From Halomonas salipaludis (GTDB taxonomy: Bacteria; Pseudomonadota; Gammaproteobacteria; Pseudomonadales; Halomonadaceae), in contig NZ_NSKB01000006.1 in assembly GCF_002286975.1 (NCBI RefSeq), positions 62,001 to 126,000 of the forward strand: DNA of 64,000 nucleotides, read 5' to 3'. The position numbers and the translations under genes are program-made. Positions 48,693 to 58,700 of this stretch are shown here, one piece after another (position 1 is the first letter of the stretch; each line of letters starts with the position of its first letter). The notes below the pieces were generated by a model. It was given only the letters and a program-made list of their open reading frames with translations. It was not told the DNA's origin and did not search any database.

Positions 48693-49882
48693 GCCATACG
48701 CCGCAGATCCGCATTGCCGCGACCTATATGCGCGGCGGCACCAGCAAGGGGGTGTTCTTCCGCCTCGCCGACCTGCCACCCGCGGCCCAGGTGCCCGGGC
48801 CGGCCCGCGATGCACTGCTGCTGCGGGTGCTGGGCAGCCCCGACCCGTATCAAAAGCAGGTCGACGGCATGGGCGGGGCGACCTCCAGCACCAGCAAGGC
48901 GGTGATCCTGTCGCCGAGCGCGAGCCCCGATCACGATGTCGATTACCTGTTCGGCCAGGTCTCCATCGACACGCCGTTCGTCGACTGGAGCGGCAACTGC
49001 GGCAACCTCTCCGCCGCGGTGGGGCCGTTCGCCATCGCCAACGGCCTGGTCGACCCGGCGCGGATTCCCGCCGACGGAGTGGTAGAGGTGCGCATCTGGC
49101 AGGCCAATATCGAGAAGACCATCGTCTCGCGGGTGCCGATCACCAACGGCCAGGTGCAGGAGACCGGCGACTTCGAACTCGACGGGGTGACCTTCCCGGC
49201 GGCGGAAGTGCCGGTGGCCTTCATGAACCCCGCCGACGGCGAGGGCGCGCTGTTCCCCACCGGCAACCTGGTCGATGAGCTGGAGGTGCCCGCCGAGGTG
49301 GTGGCGGGCGGACGCCTCAAGGCGACCCTGATCAACGCCGGCATTCCGACCATCTTCGTCAACGCCGCCGATCTCGGTTACACCGGCACCGAGCTGCAGG
49401 AGGCGATCAACGGCGACCCGGCGGCACTGTTGCGCTTCGAGACGCTGCGCGCCCACGGCGCGCTGCGCATGGGCCTGATCAAGGACGTCAGTGAGGCGGG
49501 TAGCCGCCAGCACACGCCTAAGGTGGCCTTCGTGGCACCGCCGTCGGGCTATACGGCCTCCAGCGGCCGGCAGGTGGCGGCCGAAGAGATCGACCTGCTG
49601 GTGCGGGCGCTCTCGATGGGCAAGCTGCACCACGCCATGATGGGCACCGCGGCGGTGGCCATCGCCGCCGCCGCGGCGATCCCCGGCACCCTGGTCAACC
49701 TGGCCGCTGGCGGCGCCGAGCGCGATTCGGTGTGCTTCGGCCATCCCTCGGGCACGCTGCGGGTCGGCGCCAAGGCGAGCCGGGCGGGAGACGACTGGCA
49801 GGTCGAGCAGGTCACCATGAGCCGCAGCGCCCGGGTGCTGATGGAGGGCTGGGTCAGGGTACCGGGTGAGGTGGCGGGTTAA
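48689..49882 (+). CDS. prpF: 2-Methylaconitate cis-trans isomerase
   Basis: Moves the double bond of the product made by AcnD so that aconitase can hydrate it to 2-methylisocitrate. The 397-residue protein has two diaminopimelate-epimerase-like halves. Conserved segments: YMRGGTSKGVFFR (residues about 11-23), MGGATSSTSKAVI, DWSGNCGNLSAAVG (with the key Cys) and GKLHHAMMGT. ATGA overlap with acnD gives coupled translation. Its stop overlaps the convergent YCII gene by 4 bases. Confidence 0.95.
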   Translation: MSHTPQIRIAATYMRGGTSKGVFFRLADLPPAAQVPGPARDALLLRVLGSPDPYQKQVDGMGGATSSTSKAVILSPSASPDHDVDYLFGQVSIDTPFVDWSGNCGNLSAAVGPFAIANGLVDPARIPADGVVEVRIWQANIEKTIVSRVPITNGQVQETGDFELDGVTFPAAEVPVAFMNPADGEGALFPTGNLVDELEVPAEVVAGGRLKATLINAGIPTIFVNAADLGYTGTELQEAINGDPAALLRFETLRAHGALRMGLIKDVSEAGSRQHTPKVAFVAPPSGYTASSGRQVAAEEIDLLVRALSMGKLHHAMMGTAAVAIAAAAAIPGTLVNLAAGGAERDSVCFGHPSGTLRVGAKASRAGDDWQVEQVTMSRSARVLMEGWVRVPGEVAG

Positions 49883-50286
49883 ACCGTGCCTAGCGCCCGG
49901 AAGCGCTGTATCCCTTCGCCGGGCGCGAAATCTTCCAGTTCGAACAGCTGGCGCACCTCGATCTCGGCGTTGCCCCCTGGGCCGCCGGGATTGGGGAAGC
50001 GCCGCGTCCACTCCAGCGCCTCCTCGCGTGAGGCGACCTTGATCAGGGTGTAGCCGGCAATCAGCTCCTTGGCCTCGCTGAAGGGGCCGTCGGTGAGCAG
50101 CTGCTCGCCGTCTCGGTACTCGATGCGCCAGCCCTTGGCGCTGGGCTGCAGGCCCGAGGCGTCGAGCAGGGCGCCGGCGTTGGCCAGCTGCTCGTGGAAC
50201 TCGGCCATGGCGGCAACCATGCTGTCCTCCGGCATGGCGCCGGCCTCGCTCTCCTGGCTGGCCTTGACGATGATCATGAAACGCAT
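49879..50286 (-). CDS. YCII-related (DGPF-type) protein
   Basis: A 135-residue ferredoxin-like-fold protein. Signature segments: MRFMIIVKASQESEAG, then ELAGAL-type AGALLDASGLQPS, TDGPFSEAKELIAGYTLIKV (residues about 65-84) and EALEWTRRFPNP. The DGPF motif is typical of the PF03795 group, which is often found beside ECF sigma factors; none is present here. Function not known. It lies 75 bases after soxR on the same strand. Confidence 0.85.
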   Translation of the reverse strand: MRFMIIVKASQESEAGAMPEDSMVAAMAEFHEQLANAGALLDASGLQPSAKGWRIEYRDGEQLLTDGPFSEAKELIAGYTLIKVASREEALEWTRRFPNPGGPGGNAEIEVRQLFELEDFAPGEGIQRFRALGTV

Positions 50287-50361
50287 GCGATCTCTCCTCG
50301 CTGGTGGGTACCCCCGTGTGTCGAACCTGGCCTTGTCGATTCGACAGCCTGCTGTGAGGTT

Positions 50362-50811
50362 TCAGCCCGGTTCCAGCAGGCGCGCCCCGCAGCCCTGCTC
50401 GGCAAGGGTGTCGCGAGGGTTGCGCAGCGGGCAGTCGTCCATCGACAGGCAGCCGCAGCCGATGCAGTGGTCGAGCTGGTCGCGCAGCTGGGTCAGACAG
50501 CGAATGCGTTCATCGAGAGTTTCCCGCCAGTTGGCCGAGAGGCGCTGCCAGTCGGCGGCGCTGGGGGCACGGTGGTCGGGCAGGGTGGCGAAGGCCTCAC
50601 CCACCTCGGCAAGTGAGATGCCGGTGCGCTGGGCGACCTTGATGATCGCCACCCGGCGCAGCACGTCGCGGGTGAAGCGGCGCTGATTGCCGGCGTTGCG
50701 GCGGCTGGCGATCAGCCCCTTGGCTTCGTAGAAGTGAATGGCGGAGACGGCCACGCCGCTGCGCGCCGCGACCTCGCCGACACTGAGTTCACGTGGGATG
50801 CTACGGGACAT
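50362..50811 (-). CDS. soxR: Redox-sensitive regulator SoxR
   Basis: A MerR-family activator with a redox-active 2Fe-2S cluster, 149 residues. The N-terminal helix-turn-helix is [25 protein letters not shown], followed by a dimerisation coil. The cluster site is [12 protein letters not shown], with Cys116, Cys119, Cys121 and Cys127, the same spacing as E. coli SoxR. It senses redox-cycling compounds. The only SoxR box I see is in the divergent promoter of the ABC exporter, so that gene is its likely target. Confidence 0.95.
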   Translation of the reverse strand: MSRSIPRELSVGEVAARSGVAVSAIHFYEAKGLIASRRNAGNQRRFTRDVLRRVAIIKVAQRTGISLAEVGEAFATLPDHRAPSAADWQRLSANWRETLDERIRCLTQLRDQLDHCIGCGCLSMDDCPLRNPRDTLAEQGCGARLLEPG

Positions 50812-50821
50812 GCGATTTTCC

Positions 50822-50852
50822 TTGACCTGTAGTTTACTTGAGGTTTTACCCT
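50822..50852 (+). promoter_or_regulatory. SoxR-controlled promoter and SoxR box
   Basis: -35 TTGACC (50822-50827) and -10 TACCCT (50847-50852) are 19 bases apart, the overlong spacer typical of MerR-family targets. Between them is ACCTGTAGTTTACTTGAGGT (50825-50844), an inverted repeat like the SoxR box. It points to the ABC exporter at 50881. Confidence 0.8.
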
Positions 50853-50880
50853 GCTGGTCGCCTCAACACAAGGTGATGAC

Positions 50881-52767
50881 ATGTTCCGATTCTTCGAAAA
50901 TCTGGTGAACCCCTATCCGCCTGGTGTGCCCGAGACGCCGCCCCGCGGGCTGGGTGCCTTCATACTGCACTTCTCGCGGCCGGTGCTGCCGCTGCTGATC
51001 GTGATGTCGCTGCTCACCGCGCTGGTGTCGGCGGTCGAGGTGCTGTTCTTCAGCTACATGGGCGACCTGGTCGACTGGTTGGCAGCCGCAGAGCGCGAGG
51101 GCTTCTTCGCTGAATATGGCTGGCGCCTGGCCGGCATGGCGGCGTTGGTGGTGGTCGGCCTGCCGCTGCTGACCCTGCTGCAGTCGCTGATCACCCACCA
51201 GAGCATCTTCGGCAACTACCCGATGATCGGCCGCTGGCTGGCGCACCGCCATATGCTCGGCCAGAGCATGGCCTTCTATCAGGACGAGTTCGCCGGTCGG
51301 GTCTCGCAGAAGGTGATGCAGACGGCGCTGGCGATTCGCGAGACGGTGATGAAGCTGATGGACCTGCTGGTCTATGTGATCGTCTACTTCATCGGCGCCA
51401 TGCTGCTGATGGGCAACGCCGAGCCGTGGCTGATGCTGCCGCTGGTGGCCTGGCTGGTCGGCTATATCGCGATCATGAGGGTGTTCGTGCCGCGCCTGCG
51501 CCAGGTCTCCATGGAGCAGGCCGACGCCCGCGCACGGATGACCGGGCGCATCGTCGACAGCTACAGCAATATCCAGACCATCAAGCTGTTTGCCGATACC
51601 CAGCGCGAGCAGCACTACGCCCGCGATGCCATGGAGGGCTTCATGGCCACGGTGCACCGTCAGATGCGCCTGGCCACCAAGCTGACGGTGAGCCTGACGC
51701 TACTCAACTCGCTGCTGCTGGCCGGGGTCGCGACCATCGCCATCGGCGCCTGGTACCTGGAGGCGGTTTCGCTGGGGGTGATTGCGGTGGCCATCGCGCT
51801 GGTGATGCGCATCCGCTTCATGTCCAACTGGATCCTGTGGGAGGTGGCGGGGCTGTTCGAGAATATCGGCACGGTGCAGGACGGCATCAATACCATCGCC
51901 CGTGAACCCGAGGTCAAGGATGCGCCGGGCGCCCGGCCGCTCGAGGTGTCGCAGGGCGAGATTCGCTTCGATGCGCTGCGCTTCGGCTATGCGCGGCCGG
52001 ACGGCGAGGCCCAGCGGGTCTTCGACGGCATGAGCCTGACCATTGCGCCGGGGGAGAAGGTCGGGGTGATTGGCCGCTCCGGCGCCGGCAAGTCGACCCT
52101 GGCCAACCTGCTGCTGCGCTTCTACGACCTGGAGGGGGGCCGCATCCTGATCGACGACCAGGATATTGGCGCGGTCACCCAGTCATCGCTGCGCCAGCAG
52201 ATCGGCATGGTGACCCAGGACACCTCGCTGCTGCATCGCTCTCTGCGCGACAACATTCGCTACGGCAGCCCGCATGCCAGCGAGGCCCAGGTGCTGGAGG
52301 CAGTGCGCCGCGCCCATGCCGACAGCTTCATCGATGACCTGGTCGACGTGCAGGGCCGGCGCGGATTGGATGCCCACGTCGGCGAGCGCGGGGTCAAGCT
52401 CTCGGGCGGGCAGCGCCAGCGCATTGCGATTGCTCGGGTACTGCTCAAGAATGCGCCGATCCTGGTGCTCGACGAGGCGACCTCGGCGTTGGATTCCGAG
52501 GTCGAGGCGGCGATTCAGGAGCAGCTCTACACCCTGATGCAGGGCAAGACGGTGATCGCCATCGCCCATCGCCTCTCGACCATCGCCATGCTCGACCGGC
52601 TGGTGGTGATCGATGAGGGGCGCATCGTCGAGACCGGCACCCACCAGGAGCTGCTCGACATGAACGGGCTCTATGCTGCCCTGTGGCGGCGTCAGTCGGG
52701 GGGCTTTCTGGGCGTCGACGTCAACGGCGAACCTGCCGTTACTTCGGTCGGCGCGCCATCAGCGTGA
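50881..52767 (+). CDS. ABC exporter, fused membrane and ATPase domains
   Basis: A homodimeric exporter half of 628 residues. Six membrane helices occupy residues about 30-330, and the ATPase domain residues about 360-600. Walker A is GRSGAGKST, the signature is LSGGQRQRIAIARV, Walker B is ILVLDEATSALDSE, and the H-loop is AIAHRLSTI. It is a multidrug/lipid-type exporter by family; substrate unknown. A SoxR-type promoter just upstream suggests induction by redox-active compounds, which it may pump out. The 3' end overlaps the convergent RidA gene by 29 bases. Confidence 0.9.
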   Translation: MFRFFENLVNPYPPGVPETPPRGLGAFILHFSRPVLPLLIVMSLLTALVSAVEVLFFSYMGDLVDWLAAAEREGFFAEYGWRLAGMAALVVVGLPLLTLLQSLITHQSIFGNYPMIGRWLAHRHMLGQSMAFYQDEFAGRVSQKVMQTALAIRETVMKLMDLLVYVIVYFIGAMLLMGNAEPWLMLPLVAWLVGYIAIMRVFVPRLRQVSMEQADARARMTGRIVDSYSNIQTIKLFADTQREQHYARDAMEGFMATVHRQMRLATKLTVSLTLLNSLLLAGVATIAIGAWYLEAVSLGVIAVAIALVMRIRFMSNWILWEVAGLFENIGTVQDGINTIAREPEVKDAPGARPLEVSQGEIRFDALRFGYARPDGEAQRVFDGMSLTIAPGEKVGVIGRSGAGKSTLANLLLRFYDLEGGRILIDDQDIGAVTQSSLRQQIGMVTQDTSLLHRSLRDNIRYGSPHASEAQVLEAVRRAHADSFIDDLVDVQGRRGLDAHVGERGVKLSGGQRQRIAIARVLLKNAPILVLDEATSALDSEVEAAIQEQLYTLMQGKTVIAIAHRLSTIAMLDRLVVIDEGRIVETGTHQELLDMNGLYAALWRRQSGGFLGVDVNGEPAVTSVGAPSA

Positions 52768-53125
52768 TTTCGATCCGGCAGCCGCCGAACAGCTTGGGTG
52801 ACTCGGTGCAGGTGCGCGCCGGATAGTTCGGCCCCTCGAAGAACTCCGCGTAGATGCTGTCCATCTCGCTGATCTCGTCGAGGTCGGCGAGGTGGAGATC
52901 AACCCTCACCACGTCTCTCATATGCACGTTGACCATATCCAGCATGCGCTCGAGCTCGCGCATGATGCGGTGGGTTTCTTCCTTGATATTGCCGATATCG
53001 CCCTCGGTGCCGTGGATATCCGCGGCGGTCAGGCCGGAGACGAAGGCGTAGCGGTCGTCCAGCACGATATGGCTACCGGGGAAGTGCGGGCTGGGCAGGG
53101 TGGGGTCGTTGTGGTGCTCGAGCAT
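52739..53125 (-). CDS. RidA/YjgF-family protein
   Basis: A 128-residue trimeric enzyme fold. Family deaminases hydrolyse reactive 2-aminoacrylate-type imines. Conserved parts: YAFVSGLTAADIHG, VNVHMRDVVRVDLHLADLDE and YPARTCTESPKLFGGCRIEITLMA. The usual Arg of the active site is present in PARTC (R about 107), but the common Glu near the end is replaced in this subgroup. I start at the ATG at 53125 (MLEHHNDP), which has GGAGAT upstream. Confidence 0.85.
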   Translation of the reverse strand: MLEHHNDPTLPSPHFPGSHIVLDDRYAFVSGLTAADIHGTEGDIGNIKEETHRIMRELERMLDMVNVHMRDVVRVDLHLADLDEISEMDSIYAEFFEGPNYPARTCTESPKLFGGCRIEITLMARRPK

Positions 53126-53189
53126 GGGATCTCCGTATCGAATCAGCCCCCTGTCTGACTCGTTCGGGGCCGCGAGGGTTCCTGTCGGA

Positions 53190-54167
53190 TCAGGCGGTCT
53201 CTGCCGTGGCCGGTGCCGGCGCTTCGGTCTCGGGATACGCCGGGGGATGCCATAGCTCGGAAGTTGGCATGTTCTCGATCTGCATGCGTTCGACGACGAA
53301 GTCGACGAAGGTGCGCACCTTGGGAGAGATGAGACGCCCGCCGGGAAAGACCGCATTGAGCTCTACCTCGGGGCCCTCCCACCCCTCGAGCACGCGGCGC
53401 AGCCGCTGCTCTTCCGGCCCCAGGCAGGCGACGATCTCGCTGGCCAGCATCACGCCTTGCCCCTCGACCAGCAGCCCGCGCAGCACGAAGGGGTCGTTGG
53501 CGATGGCAATCGGGTCGATCTCTACTTCCACCTGACGCGTTCCATTGCGTAACTGCCACAGGCAGCGCTGGCCGCGTTGGTCGGTGGACTTGGCCAGTGC
53601 CGGGTGGTGGGCCAGGTCCGCCGGCTCACTGGGCTCGCCATGCATGGCGATATAGTGGTCGCTGGCGTACACGAACGAGCGGAAGCGCGCCAAGGGACGG
53701 GCGACAAGGGTCGAGTCCGGCAGTGGGCCGACCCGCAGTGCCACGTCGATCTGGTTGGAGACCAAGTCGAGGCGATCATTGGAGAGTACTAGCTCGATCC
53801 TGACGGCGGGATGGCGCACGCGAAATTCCCGCACCAGATCCGAGGTGAACTCGGTACACATGGTGAAGGGGGCGGTGACTCGTAGCCAGCCACGTGGGCT
53901 GTCCTCCAGGCGCTGGACGGCGCTCTCGGCTTCGCCAAGATCCTGGGCGATGCGATTGCAGTAGTCGAAGTAGACCGCACCGGCCTCGGTGAGGCTCAGG
54001 TTGCGTGTGGTGCGATTCAGCAGGCGGGCGCCCAGACGCTGCTCGAGCCCCTGGATCTTGCGGCTCACCGTTGTCTTGGAAAGATGCAGCTGCTTGGCCG
54101 CAGCGATAAAACTGCCTTGTTCCACCACCTTGGCGAAGATCAAGGCGTCGTTGAGATCCTGCAACAT
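53190..54167 (-). CDS. LysR-family regulator beside the RND efflux operon
   Basis: A 325-residue LysR protein of the CrgA-like group. The helix-turn-helix is FAKVVEQGSFIAAAKQLHLSKTTVSRKIQGLEQRLGARLLNRTTR (residues about 11-55). The effector domain runs to about 300 (VALRVGPLPDSTLVARPLARF), with an Ala/Pro-rich tail. It is divergent from the MFP-RND-OMF genes across 248 bases, where a perfect 10-bp inverted repeat lies 43 bases before its start. It probably controls both transcripts. Confidence 0.85.
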   Translation of the reverse strand: MLQDLNDALIFAKVVEQGSFIAAAKQLHLSKTTVSRKIQGLEQRLGARLLNRTTRNLSLTEAGAVYFDYCNRIAQDLGEAESAVQRLEDSPRGWLRVTAPFTMCTEFTSDLVREFRVRHPAVRIELVLSNDRLDLVSNQIDVALRVGPLPDSTLVARPLARFRSFVYASDHYIAMHGEPSEPADLAHHPALAKSTDQRGQRCLWQLRNGTRQVEVEIDPIAIANDPFVLRGLLVEGQGVMLASEIVACLGPEEQRLRRVLEGWEGPEVELNAVFPGGRLISPKVRTFVDFVVERMQIENMPTSELWHPPAYPETEAPAPATAETA

Positions 54168-54209
54168 TGTCGTTGTCCTGTGTGGTGCTCGAGGAATGCC
54201 TGCTCGCTG

Positions 54210-54231
54210 ACTGTCCCGTCAACGGGACAGT
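54210..54231. promoter_or_regulatory. 22-bp inverted repeat in the LysR/RND control region
   Basis: ACTGTCCCGT and ACGGGACAGT are perfect inverted arms around CA, between the divergent LysR and efflux genes. A candidate operator for LysR. Confidence 0.55.
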
Positions 54232-54415
54232 ATTTCCCTGGTAGCCCGACTAATCAAGTTGTCAATAGGGCTTTATGGTGTCGCATTGCGATAGGTTGCC
54301 GCGCGTCGATTCCCCGTCACATCAATCGACTGGTTAGCGTCCACGGCAACTCAACTGCCAGGTCCGACGAGCGTTGTCGGTGCATTTCGCTTTTCCGAGT
54401 CGATAGAGGTCACTT

Positions 54416-55618
54416 ATGAACGTCCACGAGATGTTCCTTTCCTCGGGTCTCGCCAGACGCCTTATGGTTACCGCCATGGCGGTGGGACTCGTACTCCTGG
54501 CCGGCTGTGACAGCCAGGCCGACAATGCGCAGCAGGCGCCGCCTCCGCCCCAGGTCAGCGTGGCCGATGTGGTGGTCGAGAGCGTGCGCTTCTGGGACGA
54601 ATTCACCGGCCGCATCGAGGCGGTGGAGACGGTGGAGCTACGTCCGCGGGTGACCGGATATATCGACAGCATTCACTACACCGAGGGCCAGAGTGTCGAG
54701 GCGGGGGAGGTGCTGTTCGTGATCGACCAGCGTCCCTACCAGGCCGCGCTGGCGCTGGCAGAGGCCGACCTGGAGCGGGCGCGTGCCCGCGCCGAGCTTG
54801 CCCGCAGCGAGGCCGCCAGGGCGGAGACCCTGGCGCAGACCCGGGCCATCTCCCGCGAGGAGCTGGACCAGCGTCGGGCGGCGGCGGCCCAGTCCAATGC
54901 CGAGGTCCTTGCGGCGCGGGCGGCGCTCGACACGGCGAGCCTGAACATGGCGTTTACCGAGGTCCGCGCGCCGATTTCCGGGCGCACCGGCCGGGCCCTG
55001 GTAACCGTCGGCAATCTGGTCTCCGAGGCCACGCCGCTGACCAGCATCGTCTCGCTGGATCAGGTCCACGTGTACTTCTATAGCGACGAGCGGGCCTATC
55101 TGAACTACGACGCCATGGCCCGCAGCGGCGAGCGCGCGAGCTCCCGCGACGAGCGCACGCCGGTCCGCGTGGGGCTGGCCAGCGATGAGAGCTATCCGTA
55201 TCAGGGCGAGGTGGACTTCGTCGACAACCGGCTGGACGCCGCCGCGGGCACCATCCTGATGCGGGCCGTGCTCGACAACAGCGAGGGGCGCTTCGCGCCG
55301 GGCATGTTTGCTCGGGTACAGCTGCTCGGCAGCGGCTCGCAGCAGGCCATCCTCATCGACGACAAGGCGGTGCTCACCGACCAGGACCGCAAGTATGTCT
55401 ATGTGGTCGACGACGAGGGTATTGCGCAGCGCCGAGACGTGCAGCTGGGCCGCATGGCCGAGGGGCTGAGGGTCGTCGCGTCCGGTCTCGAGTCCGGCGA
55501 CCGGGTGGTGGTGCGCGGTACCCAGCGGATCTTCTTCCCGGGCATGGAAGTGGCAGCCGAAAGCGTCGACATGCGTGGGCCAACCGCCGGCGGCACGGAG
55601 CTCGCCGCCACGCGCTGA
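54416..55618 (+). CDS. RND efflux membrane-fusion lipoprotein
   Basis: The periplasmic adaptor linking the RND pump to the outer-membrane channel, 400 residues. The signal peptide ends in a lipobox (VLLAGC, Cys at about 31), so it is lipid-anchored in the inner membrane. Domains: first barrel-sandwich lipoyl half (RPRVTGYIDSIHYTEGQSVEAGE), coiled-coil hairpin (residues about 110-175), second lipoyl half (EVRAPISGRTGRALVTVGNLV), then beta-barrel and membrane-proximal parts. AcrA/MexA type. First gene of the efflux operon. Confidence 0.92.
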   Translation: MNVHEMFLSSGLARRLMVTAMAVGLVLLAGCDSQADNAQQAPPPPQVSVADVVVESVRFWDEFTGRIEAVETVELRPRVTGYIDSIHYTEGQSVEAGEVLFVIDQRPYQAALALAEADLERARARAELARSEAARAETLAQTRAISREELDQRRAAAAQSNAEVLAARAALDTASLNMAFTEVRAPISGRTGRALVTVGNLVSEATPLTSIVSLDQVHVYFYSDERAYLNYDAMARSGERASSRDERTPVRVGLASDESYPYQGEVDFVDNRLDAAAGTILMRAVLDNSEGRFAPGMFARVQLLGSGSQQAILIDDKAVLTDQDRKYVYVVDDEGIAQRRDVQLGRMAEGLRVVASGLESGDRVVVRGTQRIFFPGMEVAAESVDMRGPTAGGTELAATR

Positions 55619-55705
55619 GCGTTACCACTTCAGTGCCAACCATAACCCCTGAACGATGCCCCCAGGGCTGACGCTCGGCGTCTGCCCCGAGGCGGGAGCC
55701 TTGCC

Positions 55706-58700
55706 ATGGATTTTGCGAAATTCTTCGTCGACCGGCCGATCTTTGCCGCGGTGCTGTCGATTCTGATCTTCATCGCCGGGGCGATCAGCATCCCGCTACT
55801 ACCGATCAGCGAATACCCCGACGTGGTGCCGCCCACGGTGCAGGTGCGGGCGGTGTATCCCGGCGCCAACCCCAAGGAGATCGCCGAGACGGTGGCCACG
55901 CCGCTGGAAGAGGCGATCACCGGGGTCGAGGACCTGATGTACATGAAGTCGGTGGCCGGCTCCGACGGAGTACTGGCGATGACCCTGACCTTCCGCCCCG
56001 GTACCGACCCGGACGCGGCCCAGGTGCAGGTGCAGAACCGGGTTAGTCAGTCGCTGGCGCGGCTGCCTGAAGCGGTGCGCCGCCAGGGCGTGACCACCGA
56101 GAAACAGTCGCCCGACCTGACCATGGTGCCGCAGCTGATTTCTCCGGACGGGCGCTACGACAGCACCTACCTGCGCAACTACGCGGCGCTGCACGTGCGC
56201 GACGAGCTGGCGCGCCTGCCCGGCGTCGGCCAGGCGATGCTGTTTGGTGCTGGCGACTACGCCATGCGGGTGTGGATCGATCCCGACCGCGCCGCCGCCA
56301 GGGGGCTGACCGCCGGCGATATCCTGGCTGCGATCCGCGAGCAGAACGTGCAGGTCTCGGCGGGCCAGCTCGGCGCGCCGCCGACGCCGGAGGCCTCGGA
56401 CTTCCTGATCTCGATCAATGCCCAGGGGCGGTTGGTCAGCGAGGAGGAGTTCGGCGATATCGTTGTCCGCGCCGGCAGTGACGGCCAGGTTACCTACCTT
56501 TCCGACGTGGCGCGCTTGGAGCTTGGCGCTGCCGAATACTCGCTGCGCTCACTGCTCGACAATCAGCAGGCGGTGGCGATCGGCATCTTTCAGGCGCCGG
56601 GCTCTAACGCCATTGATCTGTCCGACGCGGTGCGCGAGAAGATGGCCGAGCTGGCCGAGCGTTTCCCCGAGGGCGTGGAGCACGAGATCGTCTACGATCC
56701 GACGGTGTTCGTGCGCGACTCCATCAAGTCGGTGATCAAGACGCTGCTCGAGGCGGTGCTGCTGGTGGTGCTGGTGGTGACGCTGTTCCTGCAGACCTGG
56801 CGGGCCTCGATCATCCCGCTGCTGGCGGTGCCAGTGTCGATCGTGGGTACCTTTGCGGTGCTCTACCTGCTGGGGTTCTCGATCAATACCCTGACGCTGT
56901 TCGGGCTGGTACTGGCGATCGGTATCGTGGTCGACGACGCCATCGTGGTGGTGGAGAACGTCGAGCGCAATATCGAGGAGGGACTGGCGCCGCTGGCGGC
57001 GGCCCACCAGGCGATGCGTGAAGTGAGCGGGCCGATCATCGCGATCTCGGTGGTGCTGTGCGCGGTGTTCGTGCCGATGGCTTTCCTGGAGGGCGTCACC
57101 GGCCAGTTCTATCGCCAGTTTGCGGTGACCATCGCCATCTCCACGGTGATCTCGGCGATCAACTCGCTGTCGCTGTCGCCGGCACTGGCCGCGCTGCTGC
57201 TCAAGCCCCACGATGCGCCCAAGGACCGCCTGTCGCGGCTGATCGACTTGCTTTTCGGCTGGCTGTTCCGCCCCTTCAACCGCTTGTTCGGCGCCAGCTC
57301 CGAGCGCTACCAGCGCGGGGTGGGGCGCAGCCTGCGCCGGCGTGGCGTAGTGTTCGGCATCTATGTGCTGCTGCTGGCGGCCACCGGGCTGATGTTCCAG
57401 GCGGTGCCGGGCGGGTTCATCCCCACCCAGGACAAGATGTACCTGATCGGCGGTACCAAGCTGCCCGAGGGGGCCTCGCTGGATCGCACCGAGGAGGTGG
57501 TCCGGCGCATGACCGAGATCGCCCTGGAGACCGAGGGGGTCGAGGCGGCAGTGGCGTTCCCCGGCCTCAATCCGCTGCAGTTCACCAACACGCCCAACTC
57601 CGGCACGGTGTTCTTCGGCCTGGAAGCGTTCGGCGACCGTCAGCGCAGTGCCGAGGAGATCACCGCCGAGCTCAACGGCAAGTTCGCCGCCCTGCAGGAG
57701 GCCTTCAGTTTCGCCTTCATGCCGCCGGCGATCCTGGGACTCGGCTCCGGTTCGGGGTTCTCGCTGTTCGTGCAGGATCGCGCCAACCTCGGCTATGGCG
57801 AGTTGCAGAATGCTGTCGACGGTCTCAGCGGGGCGTTGGCGCAGACCCCGGGGATGGGCTATCCGATCACCTCCTACCAGGCCAACGTGCCGCAGCTCGA
57901 CCTGCACGTGGACCGGGTCAAGGCCAAGTCGCAGGGGGTGCCGCTGAGCGACCTGTTCGAGACCCTGCAGGTCTATCTGGGCTCGGCCTATGTCAACGAC
58001 TTCAACCGCTTCGGCCGCACCTGGCAGGTGATCGCCCAGGCCGACGGCGACTATCGTATGGATGCCGAGAATATTGACCGTCTGCGCACCCGCAACGACT
58101 ACGGTGAGATGGTGCCGATCGGCAGCATGATCCGTATCAGCGAGACCTTTGGGCCGGATCCAGTGATCCGCTACAACGGCTACCCGGCCGCCGACCTGAT
58201 GGGCGAATCCGATCCTCGGGTGCTGTCGTCGAGCCAGGCGCTGGCATTGGTTGAGGGCCTGGCGCCGGCGGTGCTGCCCGCCGGCATGACCTTCGAGTGG
58301 AGCGACTTGAGCTACCAGCAGGTCAACCAGGGCGGTGCCGCCCTGGTGGTCTTCCCGCTGGCGATCCTGCTGGTGTTCCTGGCGCTGGCGGCGCTCTACG
58401 AGAGTTGGACCCTGCCGTTGGCGGTGATCCTGATCGTGCCGATGTGCATGCTCTCGGCGCTGATCGGCGTGAAGTTCACCGGCGGTGACAACAATATCTT
58501 CGTCCAGGTCGGCCTGGTGGTGCTGATCGGATTGGCATGCAAGAACGCCATCCTGATCGTCGAGTTCGCCCGCGAGCTGGAGATGCAGGGCCGCGGCATC
58601 GTCGAGGCGGCGCTTGAGGCCTGCCGCCTGCGCCTGCGGCCGATCATCATGACCTCGATCACCTTCACCGCGGCGGTGGTGCCGCTGATGCTGGCCGGTG

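Noticed and set aside
44817..48815. Very long open frame on the minus strand (1332 codons) opposite prpC and acnD
   Set aside because: Shadow of high-GC coding DNA; the + strand carries clear methylcitrate enzymes. The same holds for the long frames opposite the RND pump (56549-58903), YdiJ (26854-28467) and TRAP permease (29705-30853).
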